From the NCBI GenBank assembly GCA_047974745.1, contig JBKECO010000007.1:1-64000 (forward strand): a stretch of 64,000 bases of DNA, in the 5' to 3' direction. Shown here piece by piece: positions 52,232 through 60,505 of the stretch (position 1 is the first letter of the stretch; each line of letters opens with the position of its first letter). This DNA comes from JBKECO01 sp047974745. GTDB taxonomy: Bacteria; Bacillota; Clostridia; Lachnospirales; Lachnospiraceae. The position numbers and the translations under genes were made by a program. Under the pieces are notes generated by a model. The model saw only the letters and a list, made by a program, of their open reading frames with translations. It had not been told where the DNA came from and made no database searches.

Positions 52232-53179
52232 ATGAGTGAAGAAAAAAAGGGGTTTTTTGGCCGACTGGTGGCAGGACTTACAAAGACCAGAGAAAATATA
52301 GTTTCGGGTATTGACAGCATTTTTAAAGGATTTACCAGTATCGATGATGAGTTTTATGATGAAATCGAAGAAATACTTGTAATGGGTGACATTGGAATAC
52401 ATGCGGCAACAGATATTATAGAAAAGTTAAAGACTAAGGTCAAGGAGCAAAAGATAAAGGAACCTGCAGCATGTAAACAGCTTCTGATCGATAGTATAAA
52501 AGAAGAGATGGCGGTGGAAGAGACTGCATATCTGTTTGAGGAAGAACCCTCTGTTCTGCTGATTATTGGTGTGAATGGCGTCGGAAAGACAACAAGCGTT
52601 GGAAAGCTTGCGGGCAAATTACGAAAAAATGGAAAGAAAGTCGTGATCGCAGCTGCAGATACATTTCGAGCTGCTGCAGGCAGCCAGCTGCAGGAGTGGG
52701 CGAACAGAGCCGGAGCAGAAATGATCGGAGGTCAGGAAGGAGCAGATCCGGCATCTGTGATCTATGATGCAATTGCATCTGCAAAATCAAAAAAAGCGGA
52801 TATTCTGATCTGTGACACAGCGGGCAGACTACATAATAAGAAAAACCTGATGGAGGAGCTGAAAAAGATTAACCGTATCATAGATAAGGAGTATTCTCAG
52901 ATGCACCGTGAGACCCTGGTGGTCCTTGATGCGACAACAGGTCAAAATGCACTGGCACAGGCAAAACAGTTTTGCGAAGTAGCGGATGTGACTGGAATCA
53001 TATTAACGAAAATGGATGGGACGGCAAAGGGTGGAATTGCAGTTGCGATCCAGTCCGAACTAAGGATTCCGGTGAAGTATATCGGTGTAGGTGAGAGTAT
53101 TGACGACTTGCAGAAATTTAACTCCAATGAATTCGTGAACGCACTATTTGATGTAGCAGATCAGGAACAGGAAGGATAA
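52232..53179 (+). CDS. ftsY: Signal recognition particle receptor FtsY
   Basis: A 315-residue SRP GTPase: short acidic N-terminus, four-helix N domain (GLTKTRENIVSGIDSIF), G domain with GVNGVGKTTSVGKLAGKL, ADTFRAAAGSQLQEWA, CDTAGRLHNKKNLMEEL and LTKMDGTAKGGIAVAI. It docks ribosome-SRP complexes at the membrane. The frame is open from ATG 52205, but AGGAG at 52218 points to ATG 52232. The order smc-ftsY is typical of Clostridia. Confidence 0.95.
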   Translation: MSEEKKGFFGRLVAGLTKTRENIVSGIDSIFKGFTSIDDEFYDEIEEILVMGDIGIHAATDIIEKLKTKVKEQKIKEPAACKQLLIDSIKEEMAVEETAYLFEEEPSVLLIIGVNGVGKTTSVGKLAGKLRKNGKKVVIAAADTFRAAAGSQLQEWANRAGAEMIGGQEGADPASVIYDAIASAKSKKADILICDTAGRLHNKKNLMEELKKINRIIDKEYSQMHRETLVVLDATTGQNALAQAKQFCEVADVTGIILTKMDGTAKGGIAVAIQSELRIPVKYIGVGESIDDLQKFNSNEFVNALFDVADQEQEG

Positions 53180-53182
53180 CAT

Positions 53183-54394
53183 ATGCTGACATTAGACAAA
53201 TTTGAGGAAGCAAGTGAAAAGGTAAAAGAGGTCACGCTTGAGACCAAGCTTGTATACAGTGAATATTTAAGTGCCCTGACCGGAAACAAGGTCTATCTAA
53301 AGCCTGAGAATATGCAGTTGACAGGCTCCTACAAGCTCCGGGGCGCATATTACAAAATAAGCACGCTTTCAAAGGAAGAACGTGAAAAAGGATTGATTAC
53401 AGCATCAGCAGGCAATCATGCCCAGGGCGTTGCCTACGCTGCAAAATCATGTGGAGCAAAAGCAGTTATCGTGATGCCGACAACTACGCCTTTGATCAAG
53501 GTGAATAGGACAAAAAGCTATGGCGCAGAAGTAGTGCTGCATGGGGATGTATATGATGAAGCATGTGAGTTTGCCTATGAACTTTCGCAAAAGATGGGTT
53601 ATACCTTTATTCATCCATTTGATGATATCACGGTTGCAACAGGACAAGGAAGCGTGGCTATGGAGATCTTCAAAGAACTTCCCCTGGTAGAATATATTCT
53701 GGTTCCTGTGGGCGGCGGTGGATTGGCTACGGGAGTGTCTGCACTGGCAAAGCTGCTGAATCCGTCAATCAAAGTGATCGGAATCGAGCCGGCAGGTGCA
53801 GCTGGACTAAAGGCATCCTTTGAAGCAGGCAGACCGGTAACACTTGAGAAAATAAACACCATTGCGGATGGTACTGCAGTAAAAACGCCGGGAGAGAAAA
53901 TATTTCCTTATCTTCAGAAGAATCTGGATGACATCATCACCGTGGAAGATGATGAACTGGTAGTTGCATTTTTAGATATGGTCGAAAATCATAAGATGGT
54001 GGTGGAAAATTCCGGGCTTTTGACAGTAGCTGCATTGAAACGTCTTGATATGAAAGGAAAGAGAGTCGTATCGATCTTAAGCGGCGGCAATATGGATGTC
54101 ATCACCATGTCATCTGTAGTACAGCAGGGACTGATCTTTCGGGATCGTATTTTTACAGTATCCGTACTATTGCCTGACAAACCTGGAGAATTAAGTAAAA
54201 TAGCAGATACTATTGCAAAAGAACAAGGAAATGTTATAAAATTAGAGCATAACCAGTTCGTAAGTATCAACAGAAATGCAGCAGTGGAACTGAGAATTAC
54301 TCTTGAATGCTTTGGGACAGAACATAAAGCGCAGATAATGCAGGCACTTGAACAAAAAGAATATAAGCCAAAGCTGGTTCGGACTAATTTGTAA
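53183..54394 (+). CDS. ilvA: Threonine ammonia-lyase (catabolic/biosynthetic type, ACT domain)
   Basis: A 403-residue PLP enzyme: the Schiff-base Lys in LTGSYKLRGAYYKI, SAGNHAQGVAYAAKSCGAKA, PVGGGGLATGVSALAKLL, and a C-terminal ACT domain (about 325-403, LLPDKPGELSKIADTIAKEQ). It deaminates threonine to 2-oxobutanoate. Length is that of the short single-ACT form found in Firmicutes (TdcB/IlvA type), so the symbol could also be tdcB. It starts 3 bp after ftsY. Confidence 0.9.
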   Translation: MLTLDKFEEASEKVKEVTLETKLVYSEYLSALTGNKVYLKPENMQLTGSYKLRGAYYKISTLSKEEREKGLITASAGNHAQGVAYAAKSCGAKAVIVMPTTTPLIKVNRTKSYGAEVVLHGDVYDEACEFAYELSQKMGYTFIHPFDDITVATGQGSVAMEIFKELPLVEYILVPVGGGGLATGVSALAKLLNPSIKVIGIEPAGAAGLKASFEAGRPVTLEKINTIADGTAVKTPGEKIFPYLQKNLDDIITVEDDELVVAFLDMVENHKMVVENSGLLTVAALKRLDMKGKRVVSILSGGNMDVITMSSVVQQGLIFRDRIFTVSVLLPDKPGELSKIADTIAKEQGNVIKLEHNQFVSINRNAAVELRITLECFGTEHKAQIMQALEQKEYKPKLVRTNL

Positions 54395-54455
54395 TTTTCC
54401 AAAACAGAAGTGGTTCTGGAACGGATTGTTCAAGATAGCAAGAGGGAGGTATTTC

Positions 54456-55466
54456 ATGAATGTAAAGAGAGGCAGAGGGAAGAACTATTTCACGTTATTG
54501 ATCCTGACAATTTTGCTTAGTTCTTTTTCCGTATTAGGGCTGAGCGGATGTGCAAGTTCCTATTCGGAAGGAGCAGAGACCGGGAACAGCTACTATACAG
54601 AAGGCAGCTATATGGAAGAGTTCAGTCTAGATCAGTCAGTAGCCAGTGATAGTGCTGAACTGGATGCAACTTCCACCACGGATCTTCCGACAGCTGAGCT
54701 TCCGGCGACAGAACAGAAGTGGATCACAACCCAGTCGCTTTCCATGGAGACAACGGATTTTGATGCTACTATAGAATCGATCGAGGCACTTGCCAAAGAA
54801 AACGGCGGACATATCGAACAGTCACAGGTGAATGGCAGCGAGGAACTTAACAACCGTAATGCATCCTATACGATCCGAATTCCTGCAGATGTACTGGAAA
54901 CCTTTTCAGATCAGATCCAGGGGCTTGCGACCGTGACCTATACAAGCACGAATGCAACAGATGTCACGCTTTCATACGTAGACACACAAAGCTATCTCGA
55001 ATCATTGCGAACAGAGCAGGAAACGCTGCTCGATATCCTTGATAATGCAACAGAGGTGGCAGATGTCATAGCGATCCAGTCACAGCTGACTCAGGTTCGA
55101 TATATGATCAACTCCTATGAATCGCAGCTCAGAGTCATGGACGACCAGATTAGTTACAGCACGATGTACCTGGATCTCGCTGAAGTCGACAGGGAGTCCG
55201 AAGTGGGTGATGGAAGCTTTTGGGAAGATGTAGGACAGAATCTTTCTGAGAACTGGTACGTATTTTCACAGCTCGTGCGGGCATTCGGAGTCATGTTATT
55301 CTCGATGATTCCTTTCTGGATTCCGCTGATCGTTATTGTACTTTTGGTTGTGTTCATAGTACGGCTCATTTCGAATAGAAAGAATCATAGAAAGAATAAA
55401 GGTAAGTCCAATGGGAAAGATGAAGCGCATCAGGAGAATCAGACCGAAGAAAATAAAGGAAATTAA
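54456..55466 (+). CDS. DUF4349 lipoprotein with C-terminal membrane anchor
   Basis: A 336-residue protein. It has a lipoprotein signal with lipobox LSGC (near residue 33), an acidic Ser/Thr/Glu-rich linker, and a DUF4349 domain (about 95-265) with TQSLSMETTDFDATIESIEA, GGHIEQSQVNG, YTIRIPADVLETF and a coiled-coil stretch. A TM segment (about 285-315) and a basic tail rich in Lys/Asn follow. Function is unknown. GGGAGG supports ATG 54456, not the longer frame from 54348 that overlaps ilvA. Confidence 0.85.
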   Translation: MNVKRGRGKNYFTLLILTILLSSFSVLGLSGCASSYSEGAETGNSYYTEGSYMEEFSLDQSVASDSAELDATSTTDLPTAELPATEQKWITTQSLSMETTDFDATIESIEALAKENGGHIEQSQVNGSEELNNRNASYTIRIPADVLETFSDQIQGLATVTYTSTNATDVTLSYVDTQSYLESLRTEQETLLDILDNATEVADVIAIQSQLTQVRYMINSYESQLRVMDDQISYSTMYLDLAEVDRESEVGDGSFWEDVGQNLSENWYVFSQLVRAFGVMLFSMIPFWIPLIVIVLLVVFIVRLISNRKNHRKNKGKSNGKDEAHQENQTEENKGN

Positions 55467-55467
55467 G

Positions 55468-55530
55468 ATGTTAAGACCCTTAAGACCGATACGACCTTTA
55501 AAAGCGCTCAGATCCATTAAACCTATATAG
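55468..55530 (+). CDS. Possible 20-residue Leu/Arg/Pro-repeat peptide
   Basis: ATG 55468 is 1 bp after the stop of the DUF4349 gene and has AAAGGA 7 bp upstream. The peptide reads MLRPLRPIRPLKALRSIKPI, i.e. repeated (L/I)-R/K-P steps, net charge about +6 with no acidic residue. A terminator starts 14 bp after its stop, so the ORF is the last frame of the transcript. The regular triplet repeat could be a chance product of a short DNA repeat (TTAAGACC twice), so expression is unproven. Confidence 0.35.
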   Translation: MLRPLRPIRPLKALRSIKPI

Positions 55531-55543
55531 AATATAAAAAATG

Positions 55544-55577
55544 CAGGTGTCAAGAAAAATTACTTGACACCTGTTTT
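55544..55577 (+). terminator. Intrinsic terminator before ylxM
   Basis: CAGGTGTCAAG (55544-55554) pairs perfectly with CTTGACACCTG (55563-55573), followed by four T. Confidence 0.85.
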
Positions 55578-55608
55578 GAACTGTGATACCTTAGGCTAGG
55601 TGAATGAA

Positions 55609-55953
55609 ATGGAAAAAAAAGCAGAACAGGCATATTTATTCGATTTTTATAAAGATCTGCTGAACAAGAATCAGCAGAGCATATTTGAAGATTTTGTATT
55701 CAATGACCTCTCCCTCGGCGAGATCGCACAGGAAAGAGAAATCAGCAGACAGGGTGTTCATGATATGATCCGTAGATCAGTCAAGCTCATGGAGGATTAT
55801 GAAGCAAAGCTGCATCTTGTGGAAAAGTATCTGTTCATAAGAGATCATGTTGAGAGAATCCAGTCCTTAAGCAGAGATTTTTCGGAGAGTAAGAAAGAAA
55901 TTATTGTAAAGGAGATCGAGCAGATCTCCAATGAAATATTAGAGGAGCTGTGA
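55609..55953 (+). CDS. ylxM: YlxM-family HTH protein (UPF0122), SRP-associated
   Basis: A 114-residue protein with an N-terminal sigma-region-4-like helix-turn-helix: DFYKDLLNKNQQSIFEDFVF, LSLGEIAQEREISRQGVHDM. It is nearly always encoded directly before ffh and has been linked to the SRP pathway in streptococci. AGGTGA favours ATG 55609 over GTG 55600. The gap to ffh is 1 bp. Confidence 0.92.
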   Translation: MEKKAEQAYLFDFYKDLLNKNQQSIFEDFVFNDLSLGEIAQEREISRQGVHDMIRRSVKLMEDYEAKLHLVEKYLFIRDHVERIQSLSRDFSESKKEIIVKEIEQISNEILEEL

Positions 55954-55954
55954 T

Positions 55955-57304
55955 ATGGCATTTGAAAGCCTTTCAGAGAAATTACAGAATGTATTTAAGA
56001 ACCTGCGAAGCAAGGGGAGATTGACAGAGGATGATGTTAAGGCCGCCTTAAAAGAGGTGAAGATGGCTCTTCTTGAGGCAGATGTCAATTTTAAGGTCGT
56101 AAAACAATTTATTAAAGCTGTACAGGATCGTGCAATTGGACAGGATGTCATGAATGGACTCAATCCCGGTCAGATGGTGATCAAGATCGTCAATGAAGAA
56201 ATGATCGCACTGATGGGTTCCGAGACGACAGAGATCAAGTTGAAGAACAAAAATGATCTGACGATCATCATGATGGCAGGTCTGCAGGGTGCCGGTAAAA
56301 CAACAACGACAGCGAAAATCGCTGGAAAGCTCAAGCAACGAGGAAGAAATCCGCTTCTAGTGGCATGCGATATTTATCGTCCGGCTGCCATAGAACAGCT
56401 TAAGATAAATGGTGAGAAGCAAGGCGTTCCTGTTTTTTCCATGGGAACCGATCAAAGACCGGTCTCGATCGCACTTGCCGCAATCGCTGAGGCGAAGAAA
56501 TCAGGTTGCGATACCCTGATTCTTGATACAGCCGGCCGTCTCCATATTGACGAAGAGATGATGGAGGAGCTGCAGGAAATAAAGCAGCAGATCGATATTG
56601 CACAGACAATACTTGTGGTAGATGCTATGACAGGACAGGATGCAGTCAACGTCGCTTCCATGTTCGATGAAAAAATACAGATAGATGGTGTGATCCTTAC
56701 GAAGCTGGATGGAGATACCAGAGGCGGAGCCGCACTTTCGATACGGTCAGTAACAGGAAAGCCGATCCTATATATTGGTATGGGCGAGAAGCTGTCTGAT
56801 CTGGAGCAGTTCTATCCTGACCGTATGGCCTCTAGGATCCTTGGGATGGGCGATGTGCTTACGATGATTGAAAAAGCACAGGAAGCAATCAATGAAGAGG
56901 ATGCCAAAAAGCTGGAACAGAAGATGAAGAAGGCAGAGTTCGATTTTGAAGACTACCTGATGTCGATGTCCCAGATGAGAAAAATGGGAGGAATTTCCAG
57001 TCTGCTGGGTATGATGCCGGGTATGGGCATGTCAAAGATGCCGGACATTGATGAGGCAGAAGCGGAAAAGGGCATGGCTAGAACGGAAGCGATCATCTAC
57101 TCCATGACTTTAGAGGAAAGAAAAAATCCTTCACTGATGAATCCAAGCAGAAAGCACAGAATCGCAGTTGGAGCCGGCGTGGATATTGCAGAGGTAAACA
57201 GACTTGTAAAGCAATTTGAACAGGCGAAGAAAATGATGAAGCAGATGCCCGGAATGATGGGTGGTAAACACGGTAAAAAAGGAAAGTTCAAACTACCTTT
57301 TTAA
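55955..57304 (+). CDS. ffh: Signal recognition particle protein Ffh
   Basis: A 449-residue SRP54 GTPase: N domain, G domain with GLQGAGKTTTTAKIAGKL, LDTAGRLHIDEEMMEEL and LTKLDGDTRGGAALS, and a methionine-rich M domain (about 300-449) with LLGMMPGMGMSKMP and a C-terminal QMPGMMGGKHGKKGK. It binds signal peptides and 4.5S/scRNA. Coupled to ylxM. Confidence 0.97.
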   Translation: MAFESLSEKLQNVFKNLRSKGRLTEDDVKAALKEVKMALLEADVNFKVVKQFIKAVQDRAIGQDVMNGLNPGQMVIKIVNEEMIALMGSETTEIKLKNKNDLTIIMMAGLQGAGKTTTTAKIAGKLKQRGRNPLLVACDIYRPAAIEQLKINGEKQGVPVFSMGTDQRPVSIALAAIAEAKKSGCDTLILDTAGRLHIDEEMMEELQEIKQQIDIAQTILVVDAMTGQDAVNVASMFDEKIQIDGVILTKLDGDTRGGAALSIRSVTGKPILYIGMGEKLSDLEQFYPDRMASRILGMGDVLTMIEKAQEAINEEDAKKLEQKMKKAEFDFEDYLMSMSQMRKMGGISSLLGMMPGMGMSKMPDIDEAEAEKGMARTEAIIYSMTLEERKNPSLMNPSRKHRIAVGAGVDIAEVNRLVKQFEQAKKMMKQMPGMMGGKHGKKGKFKLPF

Positions 57305-57340
57305 CAATAGAAAAGAATGAATAATAGGAGGTGAAATAAA

Positions 57341-57586
57341 ATGGCAGTAAAAATCAGATTAAAAAGAATGGGACAGAAAAAGGCTCCTTTCTATAGAATC
57401 GTTGTAGCTGATTCCAGATCTCCAAGAGATGGAAAATTTATCGAAGAAATCGGTACTTATGATCCAACCAGAGATCCAAGCGAATATCATGTAAATGAAG
57501 AGCTTGCAAAAAAATGGTTATCAAATGGCGCGCAGCCAACTGAAACTGTTGCAAGACTGTTCAAAGCAGCAGGAATCGAAAAATAA
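57341..57586 (+). CDS. rpsP: 30S ribosomal protein S16
   Basis: An 81-residue basic protein with MAVKIRLKRMGQKKAPFYRI and DSRSPRDGKFIEEIGTYDP, full length for S16. AGGAGGTG precedes ATG. First of the rpsP-khpA-rimM-trmD-rplS ribosome and RNA-processing cluster. Confidence 0.97.
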   Translation: MAVKIRLKRMGQKKAPFYRIVVADSRSPRDGKFIEEIGTYDPTRDPSEYHVNEELAKKWLSNGAQPTETVARLFKAAGIEK

Positions 57587-57637
57587 GTTTCGTTATCTGA
57601 AGTGATAACGGACAGCAGGAAGTAGTGAGGTGCCGTA

Positions 57638-57868
57638 ATGAAAGAACTTGTTGAAGTAATTGCAAAATCCCTCGTTGACAATCCTGACGAGGTCGTTGTT
57701 ACAGAAACAGAAACCGAGAGCAGTATTGTGATTTTGTTGAATGTAGCGCAGTCCGATATGGGTAAAGTAATCGGCAAGCAGGGAAGAATTGCGAAAGCGA
57801 TCCGCTCTGTTGTTAAAGCAGCAGCGTCAAAGGTAGAAAAAAAGGTTATTGTAGAAATCATGCAGTAG
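57638..57868 (+). CDS. khpA: KH-domain RNA-binding protein KhpA
   Basis: A 76-residue single KH-domain protein: MKELVEVIAKSLVDNPDEVV and the nucleic-acid loop GKVIGKQGRIAKAIRSVVK (GxxG). KhpA works with KhpB as a global RNA-binding complex affecting cell size and division in streptococci. The position between rpsP and rimM is conserved in Firmicutes. Confidence 0.93.
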   Translation: MKELVEVIAKSLVDNPDEVVVTETETESSIVILLNVAQSDMGKVIGKQGRIAKAIRSVVKAAASKVEKKVIVEIMQ

Positions 57869-57876
57869 TCACAGAG

Positions 57877-57919
57877 ATAGCGTTCGGAATGTGTGATCAC
57901 GTCTGGACGCTATATTTTT
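57877..57919 (+). terminator. Terminator or attenuator between khpA and rimM
   Basis: ATAGCGTTCGGAATGTG and CACGTCTGGACGCTAT form a long stem with wobble pairs and one mismatch around TGAT, followed by ATTTTTC. It would reduce readthrough into rimM-trmD. Confidence 0.75.
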
Positions 57920-57979
57920 CATATGGCAGGAAGGTGCAACAGCACTTTTGACCATAGCAGAGCAAGGAGATAGAAATTT

Positions 57980-58498
57980 ATGTCTGAGTATAAGGACGAT
58001 TTATTTAAAGTCGGCGTGATCACTTCGACCCATGGATTAAAAGGTGAAGTAAAGGTATATCCAACGACGGATGATCCGACCCGATATGAGTTGCTGGATC
58101 AGATCCTTCTGGATACAGGGAAAGAACTGCTTCCTTTCAAAATTGAACATGTTAAGTACTTTAAGAATCTGGTAATTCTAAAGTTCAAAGACATTGATCA
58201 TATAAATGACATTGAAAAGTATTTAAAAAAGGAACTGTATGTAACCCGAGATCAGGCAGTTCCATTGAAGGAAAATGAATATTTTATCGCAGACCTGATT
58301 GGTCTGACGGCAGTGGCAGAGGACGGAGAGATACTAGGTGTCATAGAAGATGTGCTGCAAAGTGCTGCGAACGATGTCTATGTTATAAAAAAAGAACATG
58401 CTCCGGATCTTTTAGTGCCTGCTATAAAAGAATGTGTACGTTCTGTTGATTTGATACAAAAGACGATACAGATCCGGCTTCTGAAAGGACTGCGCTGA
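57980..58498 (+). CDS. rimM: Ribosome maturation factor RimM
   Basis: A 172-residue protein with the N-terminal RimM barrel (FKVGVITSTHGLKGEVKVYP, VLKFKDIDHINDIEKYL-like) and a C-terminal PRC-barrel domain (EYFIADLIGLTAVAEDGE, DLLVPAIKECV). It assists 16S rRNA processing and S19 assembly. AGCAAGGAG precedes the ATG by about 12 bp. One base separates it from trmD. Confidence 0.95.
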   Translation: MSEYKDDLFKVGVITSTHGLKGEVKVYPTTDDPTRYELLDQILLDTGKELLPFKIEHVKYFKNLVILKFKDIDHINDIEKYLKKELYVTRDQAVPLKENEYFIADLIGLTAVAEDGEILGVIEDVLQSAANDVYVIKKEHAPDLLVPAIKECVRSVDLIQKTIQIRLLKGLR

Positions 58499-58499
58499 C

Positions 58500-59246
58500 A
58501 TGAGATTTCATATTATGACACTGTTTCCTGAGATGGTCCTGGAAGGTCTGCATACCAGTATTTTAAAAAAAGCCGCAGAAAGTGGATTCATTTCTATTGA
58601 GGCGGTCAATATTAGAGATTTTACATCTGATAAGCACCAGAAGGTGGATGATTATCCCTATGGAGGCGGTGCTGGTATGGTAATGCAGGCGCAGCCGGTC
58701 TATGATACGTATCTGTCGCTTGTGGATAAAATAGGTCATCGGCCAAGAACCATATATCTAACGCCCCAGGGCTCTGTTTTTCGACAGGGAGCTGCAAAGG
58801 AATTTGCCAAAGAGGAGGATATTATCCTGCTTTGCGGTCATTATGAGGGGATCGATGAACGTGTGCTCGAAGAAATTGTGACGGACTACGTTTCGATCGG
58901 TGACTTTGTGCTGACAGGAGGAGAGCTTGCAGCAATGGTCATTGTAGATGCTGTCTCAAGAATGGTTCCTGGCGTGCTGACGAATGCTGAATCAGGCAGC
59001 ATGGAATCCTTTGAGGGAAACCTATTAGAATTTCCGCAATACACAAGACCAAGGGAATGGAATGGGAAAGAGGTTCCTGATGTACTTTTATCAGGAGATC
59101 ACGATAAGATCAGTCAGTGGAGGAGAGAGCAGTCGATCGAACGAACGAGTCTGAACAGACCTGACCTGCTGGAACAGGCAGAGCTGACTGTTTATGAAAA
59201 AGCATGCTTAAGATCAAAACAAGAACCTGAGAATGGAATAATATAA
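58500..59246 (+). CDS. trmD: tRNA (guanine-N1)-methyltransferase TrmD
   Basis: A 248-residue SPOUT methyltransferase: MRFHIMTLFPEMV, DDYPYGGGAGMVMQAQPVYD, LLCGHYEGIDERVLEEIV and SIGDFVLTGGELAAMV, the knotted SAM-binding site. It methylates G37 of tRNAs with G36G37. Full length. Confidence 0.97.
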   Translation: MRFHIMTLFPEMVLEGLHTSILKKAAESGFISIEAVNIRDFTSDKHQKVDDYPYGGGAGMVMQAQPVYDTYLSLVDKIGHRPRTIYLTPQGSVFRQGAAKEFAKEEDIILLCGHYEGIDERVLEEIVTDYVSIGDFVLTGGELAAMVIVDAVSRMVPGVLTNAESGSMESFEGNLLEFPQYTRPREWNGKEVPDVLLSGDHDKISQWRREQSIERTSLNRPDLLEQAELTVYEKACLRSKQEPENGII

Positions 59247-59274
59247 ATAACATATTAAAATCTGTGTAAAAAAC

Positions 59275-59303
59275 TTGAATTTCGATAGAAATTATGATAT
59301 AGT
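59275..59303 (+). promoter_or_regulatory. Promoter of rplS
   Basis: TTGAAT, a 17-bp spacer and TATAGT, about 80 bp before the L19 ATG, giving rplS its own promoter after trmD. Confidence 0.65.
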
Positions 59304-59382
59304 ACATTCGTTGTGTAAAAGATGAGATGGTCCTCTGTTACAAATGGTATTAAGAACATCTAACGATTCAGGAGGAAAAATA
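59304..59382 (+). promoter_or_regulatory. Possible L19 ribosomal-protein leader
   Basis: A leader of about 75 nt precedes rplS. Low-GC Gram-positives often have an autoregulatory L19 leader here, and the segment GATGGTCCTCTGTTACA recalls it, but I could not confirm the fold. Confidence 0.35.
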
Positions 59383-59736
59383 ATGAATGCAAGTGAAATA
59401 ATTAAAGGAATAGAGGCTCAGTATTTGAAAGCTGAAGTGCCTGAATTCCGTGTTGGTGATACTGTTAGAGTACATGCGCTGATCAAAGAAGGAACTCGCG
59501 AAAGAATCCAGATCTTTGAAGGTGTCGTACTTAAGAAACAGGGAGGAAGCAATCGCGCGACCTTTACTGTTCGTAAATTTTCAAATGGTGTAGGAGTAGA
59601 GAAGACCTGGCCATTACATTCACCTCATGTAGATAAAGTAGAAGTGATTCGCTATGGTAAAGTAAGAAGAGCGAAACTGAACTATCTGAGAGATCGCGTT
59701 GGTAAAAAAGCGAAGGTGAAAGAACGTATCAAATAG
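59383..59736 (+). CDS. rplS: 50S ribosomal protein L19
   Basis: A 117-residue protein: EFRVGDTVRVHALIKEGTRE, RIQIFEGVVLKKQGGSNRAT, WPLHSPHVDKVEVIRYGKVR. CAGGAGGAAAAATA places the start at ATG 59383, matching the family length; the open frame from 59344 includes only leader. A terminator follows. Confidence 0.97.
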   Translation: MNASEIIKGIEAQYLKAEVPEFRVGDTVRVHALIKEGTRERIQIFEGVVLKKQGGSNRATFTVRKFSNGVGVEKTWPLHSPHVDKVEVIRYGKVRRAKLNYLRDRVGKKAKVKERIK

Positions 59737-59755
59737 AACGTGCAGAAACGTTTTC

Positions 59756-59807
59756 AACAGACCGGAATTTTGGGAAATTTCCCAGGTATTCCAGTCTGTT
59801 TTTCTTT
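59756..59807 (+). terminator. Intrinsic terminator of rplS
   Basis: AACAGACCGGAA and TTCCAGTCTGTT form the outer stem, with an inner GGGAAATTTCCC palindrome, followed by a T-rich run. Confidence 0.85.
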
Positions 59808-59825
59808 ATAGGAGCGTTCCGTCAC

Positions 59826-59854
59826 TGGACATTGCCTTCCGAAATGTGTATACT
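59826..59854 (+). promoter_or_regulatory. Promoter of lepB-rbgA-rnhB
   Basis: TGGACA, a 17-bp spacer and TATACT lie about 50 bp before the lepB ATG. Confidence 0.6.
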
Positions 59855-59902
59855 AAAATGTACGAATTTTGTAGTGAACATGATAGTGACTGAGGGAATT
59901 CA

Positions 59903-60484
59903 ATGAAAAAAAGAAGAGGTCTGCAGTTCTCGCGCAGAAAGAAGAAAATAAATATTTCTATTGTAAGAGAGGTTTTTATCTGGATACTGGAAATAGCGAT
60001 TACATTGGCAATAGCGTTCGTGTTCGTGTATTTCTTTGGTCTAAGAAGCAGCGTGGCAGGGCAGTCGATGGCACCGACACTTGTGAACAAGGAGATCGTT
60101 CTGGTGAATCGGTTCGTGTATCAGATCTCTGATCCGCAGCCAAATGATATTGTTGTTTTTCTGCCAAATGGAAATGAAAAATCTCATTACTATGTCAAAC
60201 GAGTCATAGGGGTTCCGGGAGATACCGTACAGATCATGGATGGAATCGTATATGTAAATGGAATAGAATTTGCGGAGCAATTTGAGGCGCCCCTGACAGC
60301 GGAACCGGAGCTGGCAGCAGAACCAGTGGTCTTAGGGGAAGATGAGTACTTTGTTTTGGGTGATAACAGGAATAATAGTGAGGACAGTCGATATGCAAAT
60401 ATCGGTAATGTCAAGAAAGAGTATATAGTAGGAAAGGCCTGGTTCATCGTATCACCCTTTTCCGAATTTGGTCTGATTGAATAG
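59903..60484 (+). CDS. lepB: Signal peptidase I
   Basis: A 193-residue protein with a basic cytoplasmic N-terminus, one TM (about 22-48, FIWILEIAITLAIAFVFVYF), the nucleophile Ser in GQSMAPTL and the general-base Lys in YYVKRVIGVPGDTV, plus GDNRNNSEDSRY. It removes signal peptides from exported proteins. The Firmicute single-TM type. AGGGAATTCA before ATG. Confidence 0.95.
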   Translation: MKKRRGLQFSRRKKKINISIVREVFIWILEIAITLAIAFVFVYFFGLRSSVAGQSMAPTLVNKEIVLVNRFVYQISDPQPNDIVVFLPNGNEKSHYYVKRVIGVPGDTVQIMDGIVYVNGIEFAEQFEAPLTAEPELAAEPVVLGEDEYFVLGDNRNNSEDSRYANIGNVKKEYIVGKAWFIVSPFSEFGLIE

Positions 60485-60505
60485 TGAAATAGATAGGAGT
60501 TAATT

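Noticed and set aside
55296..55553. 85-codon hydrophobic minus-strand frame over the DUF4349 3' end
   Set aside because: It is antisense to the TM segment and Lys-rich tail, and its hydrophobicity comes from complementing Lys/Asn/Glu codons.
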